This document shows, piece by piece, positions 8,483 through 16,776 of a stretch of DNA of 64,000 bases. How positions within the stretch are numbered: the stretch's first letter is position 1; each line of letters begins with the position of its first letter. The DNA lies in the NCBI GenBank assembly GCA_002413785.1, contig DHXR01000024.1, positions 1 to 64,000 on the forward strand, read 5' to 3'. Below the pieces are notes generated by a model. That model had not been told where the DNA came from. It made no database searches and saw nothing but the letters and a program-made list of their open reading frames with translations. The DNA is from Mucilaginibacter sp. UBA5151. GTDB lineage: Bacteria > Bacteroidota > Bacteroidia > Sphingobacteriales > Sphingobacteriaceae. The position numbers and the translations under genes are program-made.

Positions 8483-10345
8483 TTATCTGGATATATGGAC
8501 CATTAAAACCGAAATGTCCGATGGGGTTACGCCCGAAATTCGCGAAGCCTGTCCCAAAGTACGCGGTTTTATTTTCATTAATTTTTCCCTCGCTTCTTTT
8601 GAAAGGGAAACCAGGTGCTGATAATTGAATTCCGGATTTATTTCTTTGTCTTCCATTTTTTTCATCCGCGCCACAATATCCAATTCCTTTTCAAAATAAC
8701 TCTCATATTTTATTTTTATTTCAGCCTGGTCAATTGTTTCTTTGTCGTAGGCCGATAATAAATTATCAAGTGTTTCATCGGCTTTGCGCAGGTCTTCAAA
8801 ACCAACCTGCGGGCGGCTCAATAAATTAAAGAGTTTGGTGGCCTGGTTCAACGCGCTTGTCCCTAAATCTTCAAGCAAACTATTTACACCCGATGGGTCA
8901 ATCGACTTTGATTTAGTATAGGCAACAATCTCATCAGAGTTTTTTATTTTTCTGTTCACCTTTTCCAAGCGTTCGTTATTGATCAAACCGAGTTCATGAC
9001 CTATAGGACTTAAACGGATGTCGGCATTATCCTGGCGTAAAAGCAAACGGTGTTCAGCCCTTGAGGTAAACATGCGGTAGGGCTCTTCGGTTCCTTTGGT
9101 TACCAGGTCGTCAATCAATACGCCGATATACGATTCTGATCTTTTCATGATCAGTTCGTGTTTATCATTTATTTTTTGATGGGCATTTATCCCCGCAATA
9201 AATCCTTGTGATGCTGCCTCTTCGTAGCCGGTTGTGCCGTTAATCTGGCCTGCAAAATACAGGTTGCTGATGAGCTTTGTTTCCAAAGTGAGGCCAAGCT
9301 GGGTAGGCGGGAAGTAGTCGTATTCTATGGCATAGCCCGGCCTGAACATTTTCGCCTTTTCAAAACCGGGTATTTGCACCAGGGCTTTGTATTGAATATC
9401 CTCGGGCAGGGAGGTGGAGAATCCGTTTACATATATCTCGCAAGTATTCCATCCTTCGGGCTCAACGAAGATCTGGTGTCTGTTCCTTTCGGCAAAGCGG
9501 TTTATTTTGTCTTCAATAGAAGGGCAGTACCTTGGCCCTAATCCTTTAATTCGCCCGGTAAACATGGGCGACTTTTCGAATCCCTCTTTTAATGTTTCGT
9601 GTACAGCGGTATTGGTATAGGTGATCCAGCAGCAGCGTTGTTCTTTTGCTAATTCTACATCAGTATATGAAAAGCGGCCCCGTTCTTCATCGCCCCATTG
9701 TTCTTCCATCAGGGAATAATTCAGGCTTCTGCCATCAACCCTGGGTGGGGTACCTGTCTTCATCCTGCCCGAATCAAAGCCCAGTTCAACCAATTGTTCA
9801 GTTAACCCAGTTGCTGCTTTTTCGCCGGTACGGCCACCACCAAAACGTTTTTCACCTATATGAATAATACCATTCAGAAAAGTCCCATTGGTAAGCACAA
9901 CCGCATCGGATTCAATTGCTATACCCAGGGAAGTTCTTACGCCCGCAATGGTGTTATTTTTTACAAGGAGGGAGGTAACCGTATCCTGCCAAAAGTCAAC
10001 GTTCGGCGTGCGTTCAAGCGCAAGCCGCCATTCTTCGGCGAAGCGCATCCTATCGCTTTGCGCCCTTGGGCTCCACATAGCTGGCCCTTTTGAGCGGTTG
10101 AGCATCCTGAATTGGAGGGAAGTTTTATCCGTAATAATACCGGAGTACCCACCCATAGCGTCAATCTCCCGCACAATTTGTCCTTTTGCAACACCGCCCA
10201 TAGCCGGGTTACAGCTCATTTGTGCAATTACCCCCATGTTCATAGTGATAAGCAGCACGGAGGAGCCAAGGTTTGCAGCAGCGGCAGCAGCCTCACAGCC
10301 GGCATGCCCGGCCCCAACAACTATTACATTATATTTCTTAAACAT
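8483..10345 (-). CDS. mnmG: tRNA uridine 5-carboxymethylaminomethyl modification enzyme MnmG (GidA)
   Basis: 620 residues from the ATG at 10345. An upstream in-frame start at 10378 would add 11 non-conserved residues, whereas the family normally begins just before the FAD motif, as here (MFKKYNVIVVGAGHAGCEAA). With MnmE it installs the cmnm5 group at wobble uridine 34 of several tRNAs. Family signatures include GGGRTGEKAATGL, MKTGTPPRVDGRS, LGPRYCPSIEDK and GTTGYEEAASQG, plus the C-terminal helical MnmE-binding domain ending RISGVTPSDISVLMVH. The parS sites just upstream recall the classical origin-proximal gid/par neighbourhood. Confidence 0.96.
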   Translation of the reverse strand: MFKKYNVIVVGAGHAGCEAAAAAANLGSSVLLITMNMGVIAQMSCNPAMGGVAKGQIVREIDAMGGYSGIITDKTSLQFRMLNRSKGPAMWSPRAQSDRMRFAEEWRLALERTPNVDFWQDTVTSLLVKNNTIAGVRTSLGIAIESDAVVLTNGTFLNGIIHIGEKRFGGGRTGEKAATGLTEQLVELGFDSGRMKTGTPPRVDGRSLNYSLMEEQWGDEERGRFSYTDVELAKEQRCCWITYTNTAVHETLKEGFEKSPMFTGRIKGLGPRYCPSIEDKINRFAERNRHQIFVEPEGWNTCEIYVNGFSTSLPEDIQYKALVQIPGFEKAKMFRPGYAIEYDYFPPTQLGLTLETKLISNLYFAGQINGTTGYEEAASQGFIAGINAHQKINDKHELIMKRSESYIGVLIDDLVTKGTEEPYRMFTSRAEHRLLLRQDNADIRLSPIGHELGLINNERLEKVNRKIKNSDEIVAYTKSKSIDPSGVNSLLEDLGTSALNQATKLFNLLSRPQVGFEDLRKADETLDNLLSAYDKETIDQAEIKIKYESYFEKELDIVARMKKMEDKEINPEFNYQHLVSLSKEAREKLMKIKPRTLGQASRISGVTPSDISVLMVHISR

Positions 10346-10386
10346 CTTTTTCCTGCCTGTATTACGCGCCGATGGCACTTTTAGTA

Positions 10387-10402
10387 TGTTCCACGTGGAA
10401 CA
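10387..10402. promoter_or_regulatory. parS-type centromere site 1
   Basis: Perfect 16-bp palindrome TGTTCCACGTGGAACA, extending to 18 bp with flanking A/T. It matches the bacterial ParB-binding parS consensus TGTTNCACGTGNAACA. It lies 42 bp upstream of the mnmG start codon. Confidence 0.85.
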
Positions 10403-10424
10403 TGGATTGTGTTATTTGATATTT

Positions 10425-10444
10425 AGACGCGATGCATCGCGTCT
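10425..10444. repeat. Palindrome between parS 1 and 2
   Basis: Perfect 20-bp palindrome AGACGCGATGCATCGCGTCT. A close relative occurs between parS sites 2 and 3. Its role is unknown; it resembles scattered REP-like palindromes. Confidence 0.7.
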
Positions 10445-10483
10445 CTACACGTGGGCGCCTGGCAAATTATTGCTGCCTGCAAA

Positions 10484-10499
10484 TGTTCCACGTGGAACA
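10484..10499. promoter_or_regulatory. parS-type centromere site 2
   Basis: Identical 16-bp palindrome TGTTCCACGTGGAACA, starting 97 bp after the start of site 1. Confidence 0.85.
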
Positions 10500-10515
10500 T
10501 GATTGTATATTTTGT

Positions 10516-10539
10516 AGAGACGCGATGTGTCGCGTCTCT
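10516..10539. repeat. Palindrome between parS 2 and 3
   Basis: Inverted repeat with arms AGAGACGCG and CGCGTCTCT around a short ATGTGT centre. It is the same family as the palindrome at 10425-10444. Confidence 0.7.
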
Positions 10540-10582
10540 CTACGCGGCCATATACGCCGAAAAATTATCTATTATCCACCGA

Positions 10583-10598
10583 TGTTCCACGTGGAACA
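10583..10598. promoter_or_regulatory. parS-type centromere site 3
   Basis: Third identical 16-bp palindrome TGTTCCACGTGGAACA, starting 99 bp after the start of site 2. The 324-bp stretch between mnmG and the ABC-F gene therefore holds three evenly spaced parS sites and two intervening palindromes, and no gene. Confidence 0.85.
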
Positions 10599-10669
10599 TT
10601 GAATATTGATAATAGCGCCACAAGTACCCAAACACCTTTCAATATCACAAAAGGATAAAAGGCGGTTGT

Positions 10670-12535
10670 TTAGGCTTCTTTTAATTCGGTTAACTCAATC
10701 CAGCGGAAGCCTTTTTCATCCAGTTTGCTGTTTAATGAAGCTACATCCTTTAATATTTCATTTAGTTTGCCGCTATCAATGCCTGCAACATTTAACTGTT
10801 CGTTCTTTTCGCCCAATTGTTTTTCAATAGCGGCGATCTCTTTTTCCAGTGTTTCAAGCTCTTTTTGTTCCTTAAAGTTCAGCTTGTTCTTTTTAGCTTG
10901 CTGTACAACCGGCGTTTCAACAACGGTATTGCGCTTGTTTTGTTGCTTGTTTTCCTCCAGCTCAATCCGGTATGAGGAGTAGTTGCCGTTATAAATTTTA
11001 ACATGCCCGCCGTCTTCCATGATGAAAAGCTGGTCGGTAAGCTTGTCAAGTAAATACCTGTCGTGCGAAACGATCATTAATACGCCTTTATAGTTGGTTA
11101 AAAACTCTTCCAATACATTTAAGGTATCAATGTCCAGGTCATTTGTGGGCTCATCCAGGATTAAAAAATTCGGGTTTTTCATCAGGATGCTCATCAGTTG
11201 CAGCCTTTTCTTTTCGCCGCCGCTCAATTTGGAGATAAATCCATATTGTTTAGCAGGTGGGAAAAGGAACAACGTGAGCAGGGCAGAGGCTGATATGAGC
11301 TTGCCATCCGCCATCGTGATAAACTCAGCAACGTTTTTTACTATATCAATTACCCTTTCATCCTCCTTAAAAACAATCCCCGACTGGTGAAAATAGCCAA
11401 TGACGGTAGTTTCGCCTTTGTCAATAATTCCTTTATCCGGCACTAATCCCCCGGTGATCAGGTTTAGCAGGGTTGATTTGCCGCTGCCGTTTTTGCCGGC
11501 AAGGCCAATCCTATCGCCTTTTTTAAATATGTAGCTAAAATTATTGATATAGGTATGCCCGTTGAATGCTTTATAAAGATGGGTCATCTCCATAATTTTA
11601 TTCCCCTGGCGGGCGGTTTTTACTGTTAACTCCACCTTTTGTTTGGCGCCGCCATTTTTTGTTTTCTCCTCGAGGTCGTAAAAGGCATCAATCCTTGCCT
11701 TTGATTTGGTGCCGCGCGCTTGCGGTTGACGGCGCATCCATTCCAGCTCCTTACGCAGCAAATTGCTGTTTTTTTGAAAAGAGGCCTCATCAGCGCTTTC
11801 GCGTTCGGCCTTTTTCTCTAAATAATAGCCGTAATTGCCAACGTAAGGGATGATCTTCCCTTTGTCTATCTCTAAAATCTCATTACAAACATTATCCAGG
11901 AAATACCTGTCGTGCGTAACCATCAGTATGGTTTTTGAGCCATCGGTCAATAATTTTTCAAGCCATTCAATGGTATCAATATCCAAATGGTTCGTTGGCT
12001 CATCCAGTATATAAATATCCGGGTCCTCAATCAACAGCTTTGCCAGGGCAAGGCGTTTTTTCTGGCCACCGCTCAGCGTATTGATATGTTGATTAAGATG
12101 ATGAATATCCAGCCGGCCTAAAATAGTCTTGATCTTGTATTCGTACTCCCAGGCGTCAACATCACTCATTTCCTCCATCACTTTTTCAATAGCTTTGGCG
12201 TTATCGGGGTCGTTTTCCAGCAGTTCCTCATATTTCCTGATCAATTGCTGCTGTAGATCGTCGGCATGAAAAATATAATCGCTGATAGTAATGGCATCTT
12301 TAAAGCCCGGATCCTGCTCCAAATACCCCATGTTTAAACCGCGCATTTGCGCAACCTTGCCTTCGGTTGGTTTTAAACTTCCGGCCAATAGTTTTAAAAG
12401 GGTTGATTTTCCGGCCCCGTTAATGCCAACCAGCGCTACCCTGCGGCCTCGGTTAACCCCGATGGATACGTTTCTGAATAGCCAATGATCATGAAAAGAA
12501 TGGCCGAGGTTTTCGGCAGAGATATAAGTACTCAC
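10670..12535 (-). CDS. ABC-F family ATPase (Uup-like)
   Basis: 621 residues with two ABC domains in one chain and no membrane segments, the ABC-F layout. First domain: Walker A GINGAGKSTLLKLL, signature LSGGQKKRLALAKLL, Walker B DIYILDEPTNHLD. A charged linker follows, then the second domain with GKNGSGKSTLLNLI, LSGGEKKRLQLM and FLILDEPTNDLD. The C-terminus is a predicted coiled coil (about 540-600, rich in K, E and Q), characteristic of Uup-type members, which act on ribosomes or stalled replication/translation complexes. The start is GTG, overlapping the stop of the upstream gene by one base (TAGTG), so the two are translationally coupled. Confidence 0.88.
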   Translation of the reverse strand: MSTYISAENLGHSFHDHWLFRNVSIGVNRGRRVALVGINGAGKSTLLKLLAGSLKPTEGKVAQMRGLNMGYLEQDPGFKDAITISDYIFHADDLQQQLIRKYEELLENDPDNAKAIEKVMEEMSDVDAWEYEYKIKTILGRLDIHHLNQHINTLSGGQKKRLALAKLLIEDPDIYILDEPTNHLDIDTIEWLEKLLTDGSKTILMVTHDRYFLDNVCNEILEIDKGKIIPYVGNYGYYLEKKAERESADEASFQKNSNLLRKELEWMRRQPQARGTKSKARIDAFYDLEEKTKNGGAKQKVELTVKTARQGNKIMEMTHLYKAFNGHTYINNFSYIFKKGDRIGLAGKNGSGKSTLLNLITGGLVPDKGIIDKGETTVIGYFHQSGIVFKEDERVIDIVKNVAEFITMADGKLISASALLTLFLFPPAKQYGFISKLSGGEKKRLQLMSILMKNPNFLILDEPTNDLDIDTLNVLEEFLTNYKGVLMIVSHDRYLLDKLTDQLFIMEDGGHVKIYNGNYSSYRIELEENKQQNKRNTVVETPVVQQAKKNKLNFKEQKELETLEKEIAAIEKQLGEKNEQLNVAGIDSGKLNEILKDVASLNSKLDEKGFRWIELTELKEA

Positions 12536-13188
12536 TATAATTGTTTTATGTTATCAGAAGAATGGATAAAAACACCCTCCTCGTTTTTTAATGATTGTTT
12601 ATACATGGCCCGGGCGACAGTCGCCGCCGGAATGCTCCGGTATTTTTTCAATCCGCCGATAAGCAAGGGATCAATGAATTTTATGATGAAAGAGAAAAAG
12701 CGTTCTAAAGGCCTTTTTTCCGACCGGTTGCCCGATAAAAAGGAGGGCCTGTAAATATGAAGGCATTTTAAGCCAACTTTTTTTATATCCTCCTCGGTTT
12801 CGCCCTTCATTTTTGTATAAAAATTTGATGATGCCGCATTGGCGCCAAGCGCTGAAACCAGGTGATATTGATCTATGCCATTTTTTGCAGCTATTTGAGC
12901 CAGCTGCAGGGGATAATCATGGTCTATTTTCCTGTAAACCGAAAGGTCGGGCGTTTTTTTCCTGGTTGATCCCAGGCAGCAAAAAACAGCATGACCATTT
13001 ATCTGTCCCTCATAGTCCCCGAGCCTGTCAAAGTCGATGACAAGCTGTGTCAGTTTTTGGTGCCGGATGGGCAATTCTTTTCGCAGCAATAGCAATACCT
13101 CGTCATAATCAGGCTGCTGCAATAAAATATCGAGCAGTATTCCACCGGTTAATCCGCTTGCGCCTGCTATGATTGCTTTATATGCCAC
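12535..13188 (-). CDS. Atypical SDR-type NAD(P)-binding protein
   Basis: 217 residues. An N-terminal Rossmann motif AIIAGASGLTGG (residues 5-16), CCLGSTRKKTPD (about 70-81), YHLVSALGANAASSNFYTKMKGETE with a YxxxK-like Y-K pair (about 117-125), and IYRPSFLSGNR. This matches the NAD(P)H-binding TIP30/Fmp52-like (atypical SDR) group. The substrate is unknown. It is the first gene of a two-gene unit with the ABC-F ATPase. Confidence 0.78.
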   Translation of the reverse strand: MAYKAIIAGASGLTGGILLDILLQQPDYDEVLLLLRKELPIRHQKLTQLVIDFDRLGDYEGQINGHAVFCCLGSTRKKTPDLSVYRKIDHDYPLQLAQIAAKNGIDQYHLVSALGANAASSNFYTKMKGETEEDIKKVGLKCLHIYRPSFLSGNRSEKRPLERFFSFIIKFIDPLLIGGLKKYRSIPAATVARAMYKQSLKNEEGVFIHSSDNIKQL

Positions 13189-13485
13189 TGATAGTCAAAT
13201 TTCTGCAAAAATACATATAAATAAATTGTGCTATAAACATCCTTTTGTAAATGAAATGGCTTAATGTAGTCTTTAGGATCTCCCAATTTGCCGGGATGGA
13301 TGGTTTATCAGTGTCGTTCCAATTGAGATTTTAGGATAACCAAAGTATAGCCACATTTTATAATTAATTGATATATAATATATTATGAGAATTTCACGTG
13401 ATAAACAAAAGGAGTACACGAGATTATTGAGCGGATTAAAACAATTACTTAAATAATGCTATTGTATTAAGTAAAGATTTATTTA
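13189..13485. other. Intergenic region between SDR gene and mla operon
   Basis: 297 bp between divergent genes, so it carries promoters in both directions. It contains one open frame of 23 codons (13384-13455) that has no supporting feature and is not called as a gene. A TTTCACGTGA stretch near 13392 resembles the core of parS but does not hold outside it. Confidence 0.4.
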
Positions 13486-14265
13486 ATGGCAGCAGAAATA
13501 GTAGTTCCGGGTTGGAAGAAGTGGCTTGAAGACATAGGGGACCAGGTGGGATTTTTTTTAAAATTCCTCCGGAATATTTTCACAGGTGGATTTGAATGGT
13601 CGGAATTTGTTCGTCAGTGTTACGAAATTGGCTACCGGTCTGTAATGCTTGTTGGTATCACCTCCTTTATTATGGGGTTGGTATTGGTTGTGCAATTACG
13701 GCCAACCCTCGTCTCATTTGGCTCTGCGGGCATGTTGCCAAAAACGCTTTCTGTTTCATTTATCCGTGAGATAGGACCGGTTATTATCGCATTAATTTGT
13801 GCAGGTAAAATTGCTTCAAGTATTGGCGCCGAGCTTGGCAGTATGAAGGTGACCGAGCAGTTAGATGCTATGGAAGTATCCGGCGCCAACCCGGTGCAGT
13901 ATCTGGTGGTTACCCGTATTTTGGCTACAACCATAATGGTGCCTGTTTTATCATTGATGGGGGATGTTATAGGTCTCTTCGGTGGCTTTCTGGGCATAAA
14001 CATCAGAGATGATATGAGTTTTCACCTGTATTTTACAAAGGTAATTTCGGTGCTTGATTTCACCGATTTTTTACCGGCGTTAGTTAAAACAGTGTTTTTT
14101 GGCTTTGCCATTGGTTTTGTCGGTTGTTATAAAGGGTTTAATTCAAACAAAGGGACAGAAAGCGTCGGGATCGCAGCCAATTCAGCCGTGGTTACGGCAT
14201 CACTATGGATATTTGTTATTGATGCTATAGCCGTTCAGGTAACCAGTTTATTGTTTTATAAATAG
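13486..14265 (+). CDS. mlaE: MlaE-family lipid ABC transporter permease
   Basis: 259 residues with five to six hydrophobic segments (about 50-75, 85-105, 145-170, 195-215, 230-255) and the MlaE/TTG2B landmarks IREIGPVIIALICAGKIASSIGAELGSMKVTEQLDAMEVSG. MlaE is the inner-membrane permease of an ABC system that moves phospholipids between inner and outer membranes. It is followed at 6 nt by the ATPase and then by the MCE-domain protein, the standard order. No mlaB, mlaC or mlaA homologue is in the window. Confidence 0.92.
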   Translation: MAAEIVVPGWKKWLEDIGDQVGFFLKFLRNIFTGGFEWSEFVRQCYEIGYRSVMLVGITSFIMGLVLVVQLRPTLVSFGSAGMLPKTLSVSFIREIGPVIIALICAGKIASSIGAELGSMKVTEQLDAMEVSGANPVQYLVVTRILATTIMVPVLSLMGDVIGLFGGFLGINIRDDMSFHLYFTKVISVLDFTDFLPALVKTVFFGFAIGFVGCYKGFNSNKGTESVGIAANSAVVTASLWIFVIDAIAVQVTSLLFYK

Positions 14266-14271
14266 ATAACC

Positions 14272-15060
14272 ATGGACGAAGGTAAAAGCAATACACAACA
14301 GAAGCCACCCGCTAAAAACCTGACAGAGGTGGTAATAGCAATAAAAGGCTTAAAAAAAACATTCGGTGAAAAGGCGGTGCTTAAAGGGATAAACCTTGAG
14401 TTGAAAAGGAGTGAAAATGTGGTGGTTTTAGGAAGATCAGGCGTCGGCAAATCTGTTGCAATACAATGTATAGTAGGTTTGTTAAAGCCCGATGGCGGCT
14501 CACTGAAGGTATTTGGTGATGAGGTTGCCGGAATGACAGATGGTGAGCTGAAAAAATTAAGGATTAAAACGGGCTTTTTATTTCAAGGCGGGGCTTTGTA
14601 TGATTCTATGACGGTTCGCGAAAACCTTGAATTCCCTTTAACGAGGGTACTAAAGTTAAAAGACCAGCGGGAGATTGATAAAAGGGTTGAAGACGCCCTG
14701 GATAGCGTTGGTTTGCTTGAGGCAATAGATAAGTTGCCGTCGGACCTGTCAGGCGGCATGCGGAAGCGGGCCGGTTTGGCGCGTACCATCATAGTAAACC
14801 CCGAAATTATATTATATGATGAGCCAACGACGGGGCTTGATCCGATTACATCCAGGGAGATCAGCTATCTGATATTAAGGATTCAAAAGAAATATAAAAC
14901 CTCATCCATCATTATTACCCACGACATGGAATGTGCAAGGATAGCAGCAGACAGGATATTAATTATGGATGATGGCGAATTTATTGCGGAAGGCTCATTC
15001 AAAGGGCTTCATAAATCAAAAAACAAAATAGTAGAAGCATTTTTTAAAGACGTATTATGA
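14272..15060 (+). CDS. mlaF: MlaF-family lipid ABC transporter ATPase
   Basis: 262 residues, a single ABC domain: Walker A GRSGVGKSVAIQC (about 59-71), Q-loop FLFQGGALYDSMTV, signature DLSGGMRKRAGLARTI, Walker B IILYDEPTTGLDP and the switch histidine in IIITHDME. GGMRKR and QGGALYDSMTV are typical of MlaF. It energises the permease upstream. Its stop overlaps the start of the MCE gene by 4 nt (ATGA). Confidence 0.93.
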   Translation: MDEGKSNTQQKPPAKNLTEVVIAIKGLKKTFGEKAVLKGINLELKRSENVVVLGRSGVGKSVAIQCIVGLLKPDGGSLKVFGDEVAGMTDGELKKLRIKTGFLFQGGALYDSMTVRENLEFPLTRVLKLKDQREIDKRVEDALDSVGLLEAIDKLPSDLSGGMRKRAGLARTIIVNPEIILYDEPTTGLDPITSREISYLILRIQKKYKTSSIIITHDMECARIAADRILIMDDGEFIAEGSFKGLHKSKNKIVEAFFKDVL

Positions 15061-15794
15061 AAACTACATCGGGGCAAAAAATAAAAATAGGCCTGTTTAC
15101 ACTGATCGGGCTGCTGTTGCTGGTTTCAGCAATTTTCTTTATCGGCAACAGGAAAAATCTTTTCAGTTCAACATTTACTGTTTATGGAATATTTAAAAAT
15201 GTTAATGGCCTGCAGGTTGGTAATAATGTTCGCCTGGCAGGTATAAATATAGGTGTAGTGCAGTCAATAAATATAATAACAGACAGTTCGGCAAGGGTTG
15301 ATCTCACTTTAAATACGAACGTTAAAAAGTTTATTGAAAAAGACGCAAAATTAAGTATTGGCAGTGATGGCTTAATAGGTGATAAACTGATAATAATAGC
15401 GCCCGGCGGCGTCAGCAGCGCCAAACAGGTGCAGAATGGTGACCGGTTAATTACCGTTAACCCGGTTGATATTGATAAAATAATAGCAAAAATGACCAAG
15501 GTGATAGATAATGCCGAATCGCTGACCGGTGGATTATCGGAAATTGTTGCTAAGGTTAATAGCGGGCAGGGGAGTATAGGAATGCTATTGAACAATGATA
15601 AGCTGGCCAAAAACCTGGAAGGAACGGTTAACCAGGCCCGTAAAACCATAAAAAACGTCCATACCACAACGACCACATTAAACACCACCCTGAAAGCCGC
15701 CCAAAGTAATTTTTTGCTGAAACCATTTTTTAATAAAAAGAAGAGAAAAGCGCAGCAGGACTCAATAAAAAAACAAAGCGGTGAGAAACAATAA
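15057..15794 (+). CDS. mlaD: MlaD-like MCE-domain protein
   Basis: 245 residues. It has a short cytosolic N-terminus, one membrane anchor (about residues 10-31), then an MCE/MlaD domain (about 40-118: VYGIFKNVNGLQVGNNVRLAGINIGVV ... IGSDGLIGDKLIII). A helical region (about 135-215) and a basic tail rich in K and Q follow. MCE proteins form hexameric rings that carry lipids across the periplasm. It overlaps the ATPase gene by 4 nt and ends the operon. Confidence 0.9.
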   Translation: MKTTSGQKIKIGLFTLIGLLLLVSAIFFIGNRKNLFSSTFTVYGIFKNVNGLQVGNNVRLAGINIGVVQSINIITDSSARVDLTLNTNVKKFIEKDAKLSIGSDGLIGDKLIIIAPGGVSSAKQVQNGDRLITVNPVDIDKIIAKMTKVIDNAESLTGGLSEIVAKVNSGQGSIGMLLNNDKLAKNLEGTVNQARKTIKNVHTTTTTLNTTLKAAQSNFLLKPFFNKKKRKAQQDSIKKQSGEKQ

Positions 15795-16095
15795 AAAAAG
15801 TTCTATAACGGATAGTAAATCGGCTTAGCGATGTCCTTCCACTTCAACCGGCGGGTTCCCGTTTTGTAGCAAAAGTGTAAAAAACATGGTGGTGCTCTGC
15901 CAATTTATATTGTTACCGACCCGCCCCTGGCGGGTCAAATATTGGTAGCCTAACAAGAGAAGGATTTTGCGTGCTGTAGGCACGAAACGAAGCTCCTGTT
16001 ATTTACAGGAATAATTGGAAGGGGGATAGGTTGCGTGCCCACAGCACGCAAATGTATTGCGCTATCTATATATCCATAAAAGGGAGAAGGCGCGC
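15795..16095. repeat. Convergent intergenic region with hairpins
   Basis: 301 bp between two genes that end towards each other. It holds a perfect 8-bp stem (GACCCGCC/GGCGGGTC, 15918-15936). It also holds a long inverted repeat with 18-bp arms at 15967-15984 and 16034-16051, 17 of 18 positions pairing. A smaller TCCTGT/ACAGGA hairpin lies between the arms. There is no U-run typical of an intrinsic terminator. It is probably a palindromic repeat element that may also end both transcripts. Confidence 0.5.
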
Positions 16096-16731
16096 TTATT
16101 TGTTTTTTTGTGAATGGAGAACTTTGGCAACAGCCTGTGATTTGGAATGTACGTGCAATTTTTCGTAAATGCTGGAAATGTGCTTACGGATAGTGTGAAC
16201 GCTAAGGAAATATTTGTCGGCAATCTTTTTGTAGCTCAGGCCATCTACCAGCGCAAAAAGAATCTCCTTTTCGCGGGAGGTAAGCTGAAAATCATCGTCT
16301 TTTAGCGGGGAGCCTGATTGGAAAAATTTTACAACCTTCCTTGCCACCAGCGGGCTCATGGGCGACCCGCCCTGGTGCAATTCCCTGATAGCTTCGATAA
16401 TTTCCAGCGGGCGCGTTTTTTTCAGCAGGTAACCCGAGGCGCCTTCCCTTATGGCCTCAAATATCTTATCGTCATCTTCAAATACGGTAAACATGAGCAC
16501 CTGCATATTATCAAAGTTGTTTTTGATCGTCCGCACACCTTCAATTCCCGAAATATCCGGCAACCCGATGTCCATAATTACAATATCGGGCATCGCTTTA
16601 CGGAAAACACTCACCACATTGAGCAGGTTTTTGATCGAAGCCACGCATCGTATGTCCTCAGTTTGCTCAAAGAGCTGCTCCATGCTTTTACGGAGGATTT
16701 GATTATCTTCGACAATGGCTACCCGGATCAT
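16096..16731 (-). CDS. NarL/LuxR-type response regulator
   Basis: 211 residues. The receiver domain (about 1-120) has acidic pocket residues near Glu8-Asp9, phospho-acceptor Asp54 (IVIMDIGLPD), and the Thr and Lys positions in LMFTVFEDDD and YLLKKTRPLE. The C-terminal LuxR-type helix-turn-helix (about 147-205) contains LTSREKEILFALVDGLSYKK and a recognition helix in HTIRKHISSI. It is encoded 45 nt downstream of the sensor kinase and is presumably phosphorylated by it. Regulated genes are not evident; the decarboxylase gene upstream of the kinase is a neighbour on the same strand. Confidence 0.92.
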   Translation of the reverse strand: MIRVAIVEDNQILRKSMEQLFEQTEDIRCVASIKNLLNVVSVFRKAMPDIVIMDIGLPDISGIEGVRTIKNNFDNMQVLMFTVFEDDDKIFEAIREGASGYLLKKTRPLEIIEAIRELHQGGSPMSPLVARKVVKFFQSGSPLKDDDFQLTSREKEILFALVDGLSYKKIADKYFLSVHTIRKHISSIYEKLHVHSKSQAVAKVLHSQKNK

Positions 16732-16776
16732 AATATATAAATCTCAACAATAATAACTGCGCATTCAATAGGATAT

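Noticed and set aside
9888..10502. 204-codon open frame on the + strand opposite mnmG
   Set aside because: It is antisense to a highly conserved gene and extends through the parS region; composition is that of a shadow frame.
13391..13406. Possible fourth parS site (TTTCACGTGA core)
   Set aside because: Only 12 of 16 positions match and symmetry fails outside the core; the three perfect copies near 10.5 kb are of another quality.
13384..13455. 23-codon open frame upstream of mlaE
   Set aside because: Too short, no recognisable motif or promoter; kept only as a remark.
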